A stretch of 13,517 nt of DNA from Aquificota bacterium (GTDB lineage: Bacteria; Aquificota; Aquificia; Aquificales; Aquificaceae). Below, piece after piece: positions 1 through 6,784 of the stretch (the stretch's first letter is position 1; every line of letters begins with the position of its first letter). The DNA is taken from positions 1 through 13,517 of the forward strand of contig JAADEK010000063.1 in assembly GCA_013153455.1 (NCBI GenBank), read 5' to 3'. A program made the translations under genes and the position numbers. Below the pieces are notes generated by a model. That model did not search any database, was not told the origin of the DNA, and saw only the letters and a list, made by a program, of their open reading frames with translations.

Positions 1-424
1 TAACGCGCTCTATCCCCGCAAAGTCCAAAGAGAGCTTTTTTATGTATTCCAAGTTCTCGGGCGTGTAGCGGAAGCTCTCGGGAAACTGAAAAAGGAGCGC
101 TATGAAACGCCTTTCCTCCTTCAAAAGAGGCTCTATCCCCCTCAAGAAAGCTTTAACGTCCTCCTTCGTGTAGTTTCTTTCGTGCGTAAATACCTGATGG
201 GCTTTTACAGAAAAGCGCAAGCGCTTTGTCTTATCAAGGAAGCTCTGGAAGGTATAAGGATGGGGCATTGAGTAGTATGTGTAGTTAATCTCAACGATTT
301 CAAAAAACTTCTCGTAGTAGACAATCATCTCCCCCTCGGGGATATGAGAGGGGTAGAAGGTTCCCTTCCAGTCCTTGTAAGAAAAACCGCTACATCCGAT
401 GAATATGTTCTTCGGCTTTCCCAT
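1..424 (-). CDS. DUF72 (YecE-family) protein, partial; C-terminal part beyond the left edge
   Basis: I translated this myself from the minus strand; it is open from an ATG at 424 to the window edge (141 codons, no stop). The N-terminus reads IGCSGFSYKDWKGTFYP at about residues 9-25, followed by YYEKFFEIVEINYTYYSMP at about 42-60. This matches the DUF72/YecE pattern (G-x-S-G-[WF]-x-Y-x-x-W, FYP, then vEiN-x-x-FY), a TIM-barrel-like family of unknown biochemical role. The family is usually about 240-280 residues, so roughly half is missing. The gene lies 27 bp after the atpA stop on the same strand, in the same frame, with no start codon between the atpA stop and this ATG, which fixes the start. 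No Shine-Dalgarno sequence precedes it; the spacer ends in a T-run. Family assignment is firm; function is unknown. Confidence 0.85.
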   Translation of the reverse strand, partial: MGKPKNIFIGCSGFSYKDWKGTFYPSHIPEGEMIVYYEKFFEIVEINYTYYSMPHPYTFQSFLDKTKRLRFSVKAHQVFTHERNYTKEDVKAFLRGIEPLLKEERRFIALLFQFPESFRYTPENLEYIKKLSLDFAGIERV

Positions 425-451
425 AAAAAAGATTTTATAAGGGAAGGAGGC

Positions 452-1963
452 TCAGGGGACGAACCTTTGTTTGAAGGTGTCAAGAGCCTCCCTTATCTTC
501 CTCTCAAGCTCTTCGTCAAGCTTTTGCTTCTCACGGATTTCCTTAAGTATGTCGGGGCGCTCGTTGTCAAGGAAGGCGTATAGCTCCTTCTCAAACTTCC
601 TGACCGCCTCAACGGGGATGTCGTCAAGGTATCCGTGCGTTCCCGCGTATATGAGGACTATCTGCTTCTCAACGGGTATGGGGTTGTAGGGTTCTTGCTT
701 TAGCATCTCAACGAGTCTAAGACCCCTGTTTATCTGCTGTTGTGTCGCCTTGTCAAGCTCGGAAGCGAATTGAACGAACGCCTCAAGCTCCCTGAACTGA
801 GCGAGCTCAAGCCTGAGGGTTCCCGCGACCTGTTTCATAGCCTTTATCTGTGCAGCGCCACCGACACGGGAAACCGAAAGACCGACGTTTATAGCGGGAC
901 GGATACCCTTGTTAAAGAGGTCAGCTTCAAGGTAAATCTGACCGTCGGTGATTGAGATGACGTTCGTGGGTATATACGCGGCGACGTCACCCGCCTTCGT
1001 TTCTACTATCGGAAGGGCGGTCAAGGAGCCCGCTCCGAGCTCGTCGTTGAGCTTAGCCGCGCGTTCAAGTAGGCGAGAGTGGAGGTAAAACACGTCACCG
1101 GGATAAGCTTCACGTCCCGGGGGTCTTCTCATCAGGAGTGAAAGCTGACGGTAAGCTTCCGCGTGCTTGGACAGGTCGTCATACACGATAAGGGCGTGCT
1201 TTCCGTTGTCGCGGAAATACTCCCCTATCGTGCAACCGACGAAGGGAGCAAGATACTGCAAGGACGCGGGGTCCGCTGCGGACGCGACGACTACGCACGT
1301 GTATTCCATAGCCCCTTCCTTCTCAAGGAGCTCAACGAGACGCGCTATCGCAGCCTTCTTTTGCCCTACCGCGACGTATATACAGTAAACGTCGCTGTCG
1401 CGCTGGGCGAGAATCGTGTCTATCGCTACAGTGGTCTTACCCGTTGAGCGGTCACCGATGATTAGCTCACGCTGACCCCTTCCTATGGGTATCATCGCGT
1501 CTATCGCTTTTATACCCGTTTGGAGGGGTTCGTGGACGGGCTTCCTCTTAACGACACCGGGAGCAATCTTCTCAACGGGTGAGCGATACTCATACTTTAT
1601 GGGTCCCTTGCCGTCAAGGGGATTTCCGAGGGGGTCTATGACCCTTCCGATTAGTCCCTCCCCGACGGGGGCGTCAAGGATTCTTCCCGTCCTTTTTACT
1701 ATGTGCCCCTCCTCTATTCCCGTCTCTTCACCGAGGATGATAATACCTACGTTGTCCTCTTCAAGGTTGAACGCGAGCCCTTGCTGTCCTCCTTGGAACT
1801 CCACCACTTCCATAGCCATTACGTTTTCAAGTCCGTAAGCCCTCGCAACACCGTCACCGACGTAGTAGACGACACCGACCTCTTCCATCTTCGCTTCGGG
1901 CTCAAAGTCCTTTATCTGTTTTTTGAGAATTTCAAGGGCTTCCTCATAGGTCAGCGTAGCCAT
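452..1963 (-). CDS. atpA: F1F0 ATP synthase subunit alpha
   Basis: The product is 503 residues, the usual length for F1 alpha. It is the non-catalytic nucleotide-binding subunit of the cytoplasmic F1 head. The N-terminal beta-barrel covers about residues 1-95. Walker A is GDRSTGKT at 170-177 (Lys175), the Walker B strand is LIVYDD at 258-263, and the family signature [14 protein letters not shown] lies at 356-369 with the arginine finger at Arg366. The ATG at 1963 is preceded by a strong Shine-Dalgarno sequence (AGGAGGT, positions 1969-1975, 5-base spacing). No other atp gene lies next to it: upstream is divergent ilvB, downstream is the DUF72 gene. A solitary atpA fits the dispersed ATP synthase genes known in Aquifex, which is recall rather than something checked here. 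Identity is certain. Confidence 0.98.
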   Translation of the reverse strand: MATLTYEEALEILKKQIKDFEPEAKMEEVGVVYYVGDGVARAYGLENVMAMEVVEFQGGQQGLAFNLEEDNVGIIILGEETGIEEGHIVKRTGRILDAPVGEGLIGRVIDPLGNPLDGKGPIKYEYRSPVEKIAPGVVKRKPVHEPLQTGIKAIDAMIPIGRGQRELIIGDRSTGKTTVAIDTILAQRDSDVYCIYVAVGQKKAAIARLVELLEKEGAMEYTCVVVASAADPASLQYLAPFVGCTIGEYFRDNGKHALIVYDDLSKHAEAYRQLSLLMRRPPGREAYPGDVFYLHSRLLERAAKLNDELGAGSLTALPIVETKAGDVAAYIPTNVISITDGQIYLEADLFNKGIRPAINVGLSVSRVGGAAQIKAMKQVAGTLRLELAQFRELEAFVQFASELDKATQQQINRGLRLVEMLKQEPYNPIPVEKQIVLIYAGTHGYLDDIPVEAVRKFEKELYAFLDNERPDILKEIREKQKLDEELERKIREALDTFKQRFVP

Positions 1964-1994
1964 ACCTTACCTCCTGCGTCCTTACTGAGAAAGT

Positions 1995-2003
1995 ATTGTA
2001 TCA
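1995..2003 (-). promoter_or_regulatory. Possible extended -10 promoter element for atpA
   Basis: On the minus strand this reads TGATACAAT, matching the extended -10 pattern TGnTATAAT in all but one base. It lies about 32 bases upstream of the atpA start codon, leaving room for a leader that includes the AGGAGGT. No good -35 hexamer sits 16-18 bases further upstream, as is common for extended -10 promoters. The rest of the 1964-2084 spacer is AT-rich, must also hold the ilvB promoter, and contains the 8-base palindrome GATTAATC near 2027-2034. Sequence match only. Confidence 0.35.
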
Positions 2004-2084
2004 CAAAGCTGTCTTATACTATTGAAGATTAATCAAAACTAAACAAATTAAAATAAATAATTCTCGCGGAGGTATTGAAAGGAA

Positions 2085-3842
2085 ATGTCTGCGAAAAAGG
2101 GAGCGGATATCGTTATTGAGACACTCAAAGCGGAGGGCGTTGAGGTAATCTTCGGTCTCCCGGGCGGTGCGATAATGGAAGTCTACGACGCCCTTTACCG
2201 CCTCGGGGGCATTAAGCATATACTCGCGCGCCACGAGCAGGGCGCGGGACACATGGCGGAAGGCTACGCAAAAGCGACGGGAAAGGTGGGCGTGGTTATG
2301 GTAACCTCCGGTCCCGGCGCCACCAACTTGGTCACCCCCATAGCGGACGCGTACATGGACTCGGTTCCCCTCGTGGCGATAACGGGTCAGGTCCCGACTC
2401 ATCTCATAGGAAACGACGCTTTTCAGGAGGTTGATATAGTCGGGATAACGCGTCCCATAACGAAGCACAACTTCCTCGTAAAGAGTATAGAGGAGCTCCC
2501 GCTTATCTTGAGGGAAGCTTTTTACATAGCGAGGACGGGAAGACCGGGTCCCGTTCTTGTTGACCTTCCAAAAGATATCACACAACAGCTCGCGGAGGTG
2601 AGCATACCCTCCGACGAGGAGGTAAAGCGAGCCCTTCCGGGCTACAAGCCTCACACCGAGGGAAATCCCCAGCAGATAAAGAAGGCTGCACAGCTCATAA
2701 TGTCCGCAAAGCGCCCCGTCCTTTACGTGGGAGGAGGGGCGGTAAACGCGGAGGCTCAAAAGGAACTCCTTGAGCTCGCGGAGATGATGAAGATTCCCGT
2801 AACCACAACCACGCAGGGGAAGGGCGCTTTTCCCGAGACGCACCCGCTCGCGCTCAGGATGCTCGGGATGCACGGGACTTACTACGCCAACATGGCGGTC
2901 TACAACTCGGACCTCCTCATAGCGGTAGGTGCGAGGTTTGACGACCGCGTCACGGGGAAGATAGACGAGTTTGCACCCGAAGCGAAGATAATCCACATAG
3001 ACATAGACCCCGCGTCCATTTCCAAGAACATAACCGTTGACGTTCCCATAGTCGGTGATGTGAAGACCGTCCTGAGGAAGCTCATTGAGGAGCTCAAAAA
3101 GCAGGGCGGTAAGGTTCTCTATCCGGAGGAGAGGAAGAAGTGGCTTGAGCAGATAGAAAAGTGGAAAAAGCTCCACCCCCTCACATACAGAAACTCCGAC
3201 AAGGTGATAAAGCCACAGTTCGTAATAGAACAGCTGTGGGAAGCGACTAAGGGAGAGGCTATCATCGTCCCGGGTGTGGGTCAGCACCAGATGTGGGCAG
3301 CTATGTTTTACAAGTTTAAGTTCCCCCGTCAGTTTATAAATTCGGGGGGGCTCGGGACGATGGGCTTCGGGCTTCCCGCGGGTATAGGTGCAAAGGTAGG
3401 AAGACCGGATAAGGAAGTCTGGGTGGTTGACGGGGACGGTTCCTTTACGATGACGATGCAGGAGGTCATTACCGCGGTTCAATACAAGATTCCTATTAAG
3501 GTCGCTATCATCAACAACGCTTACCTCGGTATGGTTCGCCAGTGGCAGGAGCTCTTTTACGACAAGCGCTACTCGGAGGTTGACCTCTCGGTTCAACCGG
3601 ACTTTGTTAAGCTCGCGGAGGCTATGGGAGCGGTCGGTATGCGGGCGACAAAGCCCAAAGAGGTGAGGGAAGTTATAGAGGAGGCGAGGAAGATAGAGGA
3701 CAAGCCCGTGATAATAGATTTCTGGGTGGACAGGGAGGAAAACGTCCTTCCCATGGTTCCCGCGGGTAAGTCCTACAAGGATATGATTCTTGAGGACGGA
3801 AAGGGGAAGCACGAGGCGGAGACGATGTATCTGGTCGGGTGA
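2085..3842 (+). CDS. ilvB: Acetolactate synthase large (catalytic) subunit
   Basis: The product is 585 residues and matches the ThDP-dependent acetohydroxyacid synthase catalytic subunit. It condenses pyruvate with pyruvate or 2-oxobutyrate in the first common step of valine, leucine and isoleucine synthesis. The N-terminal PYR domain has [14 protein letters not shown] at 24-37 and the catalytic Glu51 in [15 protein letters not shown]. The central FAD-type domain spans about 190-340 ([23 protein letters not shown]). The C-terminal PP domain has the ThDP/Mg motif GDGS at 450-453, the second metal-ligand region at NNAYLGM (477-483), then [20 protein letters not shown] at 2068-2073 is 11 bases from the ATG, a slightly long spacing; AAAGGAA also abuts the start. 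The regulatory subunit ilvN does not follow: the next gene, crcB, is convergent, with its stop 8 bases away. It could in principle be a catabolic acetolactate synthase, but the domain pattern is that of the anabolic enzyme. Confidence 0.96.
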   Translation: MSAKKGADIVIETLKAEGVEVIFGLPGGAIMEVYDALYRLGGIKHILARHEQGAGHMAEGYAKATGKVGVVMVTSGPGATNLVTPIADAYMDSVPLVAITGQVPTHLIGNDAFQEVDIVGITRPITKHNFLVKSIEELPLILREAFYIARTGRPGPVLVDLPKDITQQLAEVSIPSDEEVKRALPGYKPHTEGNPQQIKKAAQLIMSAKRPVLYVGGGAVNAEAQKELLELAEMMKIPVTTTTQGKGAFPETHPLALRMLGMHGTYYANMAVYNSDLLIAVGARFDDRVTGKIDEFAPEAKIIHIDIDPASISKNITVDVPIVGDVKTVLRKLIEELKKQGGKVLYPEERKKWLEQIEKWKKLHPLTYRNSDKVIKPQFVIEQLWEATKGEAIIVPGVGQHQMWAAMFYKFKFPRQFINSGGLGTMGFGLPAGIGAKVGRPDKEVWVVDGDGSFTMTMQEVITAVQYKIPIKVAIINNAYLGMVRQWQELFYDKRYSEVDLSVQPDFVKLAEAMGAVGMRATKPKEVREVIEEARKIEDKPVIIDFWVDREENVLPMVPAGKSYKDMILEDGKGKHEAETMYLVG

Positions 3843-3850
3843 GCCTCCGC

Positions 3851-4228
3851 CTACACCTCCCTTCCTATCCTGTATCCGAGAAGGGTTAAGATAACGCCGA
3901 AGGCGTTCGTTATGAATACGTAAAGAAAGAAGTGTTTTAGGTTTCCTTCCTTCAGAAGGGCTACGCTCTCGTATGCGAACGCGGAAAAGGTGGTAAACCC
4001 TCCGAGGAAACCCGTGATGAGTAAAGCCCTGAGGTGGGGCGAGGATATCAGTTTTTCGGGAATGGCTCCGAAGAGGAAGCCTATAAGGAAGGCTCCGACG
4101 AGGTTGACCGTAAGCGTCCCTACGGGGAAGTTGGTTCCGAGCTTTGCTTGGAGTGTCCCGGAGATTAGGAAGCGAAAGAGGGAGCCGAGCGCTCCCCCGA
4201 CGCAGACGCCTAAGATAACCCAGAGCAT
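3851..4228 (-). CDS. crcB: Fluoride-specific ion channel CrcB/Fluc
   Basis: The product is 125 residues, the usual size for this small four-helix inner-membrane protein, which forms dual-topology dimers that let fluoride leave the cell. Family motifs are all present: GGALGSLFRF at 11-20, VNLVGAFLIGF at 41-51 with the conserved Asn42, and the pore signature GFLGGFTTFSAF at 73-84, which carries the Phe-box residues and the central sodium site. Four hydrophobic segments lie at about 3-21, 35-55, 66-90 and 98-118. The ATG at 4228 is 9 bases after the stop of the vWA gene and has no Shine-Dalgarno sequence, so translation may depend on coupling. I found no fluoride riboswitch upstream. Identity is firm. 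Confidence 0.93.
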   Translation of the reverse strand: MLWVILGVCVGGALGSLFRFLISGTLQAKLGTNFPVGTLTVNLVGAFLIGFLFGAIPEKLISSPHLRALLITGFLGGFTTFSAFAYESVALLKEGNLKHFFLYVFITNAFGVILTLLGYRIGREV

Positions 4229-4237
4229 AGGGGTATT

Positions 4238-6106
4238 TTAAGACACCGAGAGGAGTCTCCTGAACTGGTTTTCCATCACAAATGAGAAGACGGAGGGGAG
4301 TTTTGATACGTCCTCAACGCTTATCCCTGTCTTTTGGAAGTATTCCTTTACGGTTTTCGTCGCTTGACCGACGCCGACCGCAACGAGTGGCATCCTCATC
4401 TTTATCTGTGAGATGAGGAAGCGAAGGTCTTGACCTTTTAGTCCTTTCGTGGGTTGCCCGTCGGTGAAGAGTATGAGAACGCCCTTTTTGTGTTTCTTTC
4501 TCATAAGGGTCTCAAGGCTTTCCGCCCCGGATGTGAGCGCTTTCCCGAGGTCCGTGCTTCCTCCGACCGAGTTAACGAGCTCAAGGAGCGCGGACTTTGC
4601 GCTCTTGTAGTCTTGTGAGAAGTCCTTTATCGTGTATACGTTTTCGTTGAAGGCTTTTACGGAAAACTCCATCCCGAGCTTGTCAAGGACTTCGCAAAAT
4701 AGTATGAGGGAGCGAAGGGCGTTCACGAGCTTGTCTTCCTTTTTCATGGAAGAGGATATGTCCATGAGTAGCTCAAAGGCGAGCTCTTTTCTGCTCGGGA
4801 CTTCCCTCCTCATAAATATTCTCCCGCGTTTTGTGGGGATTTCCGTAGCTACGCGTTTGTAGTTTATGCGCTTTCCCCTTACATACCTCCCTCCCCAGAG
4901 TTCCTCCTCACGGGGAAGGAAGTTGTCAAATTTCCTCCTGAAGTGCTCAACGTATGGAAGGACGCTCCTCAAGAGCGTTCTGTATTGTTTGAACTGCTCT
5001 TCTGTGAGCCCGTGCTCTTTTTTGTATCTTTTGTCCGTTTCCGTAAGCTCCTCTTTTTGTTTTTTGCTCCTGAGGGAGCTTCTTGAGGAGACTTCCTCCC
5101 AAGCTTTGAAGATAAAGCTTATAAAACCCCTGTGCTCAACGTCTACCTCTAAGGTTTTTGGTAGGAAGTGGGCGAGGAAGGCTATGTCCTTCTCAAGCAT
5201 GTCCATGTAGCTCATCTGTCTCAGGTAGTCGCGCATCCAGTCGGGTATAGCGCTCAGGGCTTTGTTTATCGTCTTTATAGCATCGGGGGGGAGTTCCCGC
5301 GCGCTTTTTTCCTTGTTTTGGTTTATGTAATCCCGAAGGGAGGGGGGGAGTTTTGAGAGGATATCGGTCATTATGCGGGCTTTGTGCGCGTCGTTTCGCT
5401 TCTTCCCGCGGGCTTCCTCAAGGAGGAGGTCTACGTAGTTGAGTTCGCGCGACAGGTCAACAAGGGGGCGGAACTTCTGCCAGAGCTCCTCTATGACTAT
5501 GTCGTAAGCGCTTTGGGGGTCTTTTTCCCGGATATACTCGTAAAAGCTCCTCTCAAGCGAAGCTCTCTTCCTGAGAACCTCCTCGTGGAATTGTCTCTCT
5601 TCGTTGCTCCAAGCGCTTACGAGCGAAAGCGCAAGCTCGTGATGGGGGTAGGGTGCTGGCGCTTTTGTTAGTATCTCCTTATAACGTTTTTTGTGCGAAA
5701 TGAGCGAGGAGGGGTGTTTTTTAACGAGTTCGTCGTCAACGCGCAGGCTCTCAAGAACAGCAAAGAGGACTAAGAAGGATGTGGGGACGTATCCCGCCCT
5801 GAAGACCTCGCGCTGTCCGTTCCTCCAGTGGGGGAAGTGTGTTGAGAGTAGGTAGTTTATCTCGTGTCTTACCGTATTTATGGCGTCTTGCTCGCTTTTC
5901 TTGAGCAGGTCGGGGACGTTGAAGAGGACGCCCGCGGGCACCCTTACCGCGGGGGGTATCTCTTGGGCTTCGCCTTTTGCCCACATCTCAAGGAGGGGTA
6001 AAAACTTGGGGTCCCAACCCGCTCCCCAGCCCTCGTATGAGGGCTGAACGTCTATCCCGAACTCCTCCTCAAGAAGGCGCGCGGTAGCCTTCCAGCGTTC
6101 CTTCAC
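4238..6106 (-). CDS. von Willebrand factor A (vWA) domain protein with an uncharacterised N-terminal region
   Basis: The product is 622 residues, soluble by eye and very rich in charged residues, with no signal peptide or membrane segment. The C-terminal vWA domain (about 443-610) has a complete metal-binding MIDAS: Asp449-Ser451-Ser453 in DISSSM, Thr518 in GGSTD, and Asp549 in FTDG. Before it, GGRYVRGKRINYKR at 405-418 and a basic linker resemble the region ahead of the vWA domain in CobT/NorD-like proteins. The N-terminus has RHEINYLLSTHFPHW at 80-94 followed by VLESLRVDDEL at 117-127. In some vWA proteins the matching segments are an HExxH zincin-like motif and LEDARIE; here the second His is missing. 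Such proteins often work with MoxR/CbbQ-type AAA+ ATPases in metal insertion or enzyme activation, but none is in this window. The start is GTG at 6106: there is no ATG/GTG/TTG between it and the upstream in-frame stop, and no Shine-Dalgarno sequence. Domain call firm, role unknown. Confidence 0.85.
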   Translation of the reverse strand: MKERWKATARLLEEEFGIDVQPSYEGWGAGWDPKFLPLLEMWAKGEAQEIPPAVRVPAGVLFNVPDLLKKSEQDAINTVRHEINYLLSTHFPHWRNGQREVFRAGYVPTSFLVLFAVLESLRVDDELVKKHPSSLISHKKRYKEILTKAPAPYPHHELALSLVSAWSNEERQFHEEVLRKRASLERSFYEYIREKDPQSAYDIVIEELWQKFRPLVDLSRELNYVDLLLEEARGKKRNDAHKARIMTDILSKLPPSLRDYINQNKEKSARELPPDAIKTINKALSAIPDWMRDYLRQMSYMDMLEKDIAFLAHFLPKTLEVDVEHRGFISFIFKAWEEVSSRSSLRSKKQKEELTETDKRYKKEHGLTEEQFKQYRTLLRSVLPYVEHFRRKFDNFLPREEELWGGRYVRGKRINYKRVATEIPTKRGRIFMRREVPSRKELAFELLMDISSSMKKEDKLVNALRSLILFCEVLDKLGMEFSVKAFNENVYTIKDFSQDYKSAKSALLELVNSVGGSTDLGKALTSGAESLETLMRKKHKKGVLILFTDGQPTKGLKGQDLRFLISQIKMRMPLVAVGVGQATKTVKEYFQKTGISVEDVSKLPSVFSFVMENQFRRLLSVS

Positions 6107-6145
6107 GAAGTGGTAAGTTAAGCGCGGAGCGCTCCTTCGCTATTT

Positions 6146-6165
6146 AAAAATCTTATAAGGTTTTT
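6146..6165. repeat. AT-rich 20-bp near-perfect palindrome between hisG and the vWA gene
   Basis: The two 10-base halves AAAAATCTTA and TAAGGTTTTT are reverse complements at 9 of 10 positions. The element overlaps the hisG stop codon and sits about 40 bases before the vWA start. On the minus strand its centre contains TATAAG, one base from a consensus -10 box. It could be an operator, a weak terminator or processing hairpin, or an internal promoter; with no loop and mostly A/T pairs it would be a poor RNA hairpin at high temperature. Confidence 0.4.
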
Positions 6166-6784
6166 AGGATGTTCTTATAGGCTTCAGGCGTTTCAGAAAG
6201 GAGAGGTGTTCTTCGTTCTTTGCCCTGAAGCTGTCTTTGTTGGCTATGAGCCAAGCGGTTGAGTGTGTGATTTCCTCTATGAGGATAAGTCCGTTTTCCT
6301 TGAGCGTTCTTCCGGTTTGGACGAGGTCAAGTATAAACTCCGAGAGTCCGACGAGCGGGGCGAGCTCAACGGAACCGCTCAGGTAGTATATGTCCGCCTT
6401 TACGCCCTTTTTCCTGAAGAATTCTTTCGCTATGTTGGGATACTTTGTGGCGACGGTTATGTGAGAGGATGTGAAGTATCTCTCTTCGCTTTCGGGTTTT
6501 CCCGCGACAGCGAGCCTGCAGAACCCTATACCGAGGTCAAGGAGCTTGTAAACGTCGGGTTTCTTCTCAAGGTATACGTCGTATCCGCAAATGCCGACGT
6601 CCGCAACCCCTCCCTCAACGTATACGGGAACGTCGGAGGGTTTCACGAGGTAAAAGGTTATGTTTCCCTGTTCTACTATCAGCTTCCTTCCCTCACGGAG
6701 GGGCTCGTTTATGATACCGCTTCTTTTCAGAAGCTCAACGCTTTCCTCAAAGAGTCTGCCCTTGGGGAGGGCTAACTTAAGCAT
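6164..6784 (-). CDS. hisG: ATP phosphoribosyltransferase, short form (catalytic subunit HisG_S)
   Basis: The product is 206 residues and catalyses the first step of histidine synthesis, joining ATP and PRPP to give phosphoribosyl-ATP. MLKLALPKGRL at the N-terminus, EGGVADVGICGYD at 57-69, and the PRPP-binding stretch LAPLVGLSEFILDLVQTGRTLKENGL at 141-166 (Asp153, Thr157-Gly158) are all typical. The length is that of the short form, which lacks the C-terminal regulatory domain and normally needs the HisRS-like partner HisZ in a hetero-octamer; hisZ is not in this window. The ATG lies inside the last codons of the upstream carboxyltransferase gene (8-base overlap), within a purine-rich AAGAAGGAAG stretch that can act as its ribosome binding site, so the two genes are probably translationally coupled. 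Confidence 0.96.
   Translation of the reverse strand: MLKLALPKGRLFEESVELLKRSGIINEPLREGRKLIVEQGNITFYLVKPSDVPVYVEGGVADVGICGYDVYLEKKPDVYKLLDLGIGFCRLAVAGKPESEERYFTSSHITVATKYPNIAKEFFRKKGVKADIYYLSGSVELAPLVGLSEFILDLVQTGRTLKENGLILIEEITHSTAWLIANKDSFRAKNEEHLSFLKRLKPIRTS

Noticed and set aside
2019..3812. A 597-codon open frame on the minus strand, antisense to ilvB
   Set aside because: It lies over a clear acetolactate synthase gene and its translation is low-complexity (rich in Arg, Leu, Tyr, His) with no family motif. It is open because of the codon bias of ilvB, not because it is a gene.
3843..3850. Bidirectional terminator between convergent ilvB and crcB
   Set aside because: The gap is 8 bases, and I find no G-C stem with a T-run on either side.
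4229..4237. Fluoride riboswitch for crcB
   Set aside because: Only 9 bases separate crcB from the upstream gene, and I see no riboswitch-like structure at the head of the operon.
6263..6775. A 170-codon plus-strand frame antisense to hisG
   Set aside because: It overlaps a certain hisG almost fully, has no ribosome binding site and no recognisable motif.
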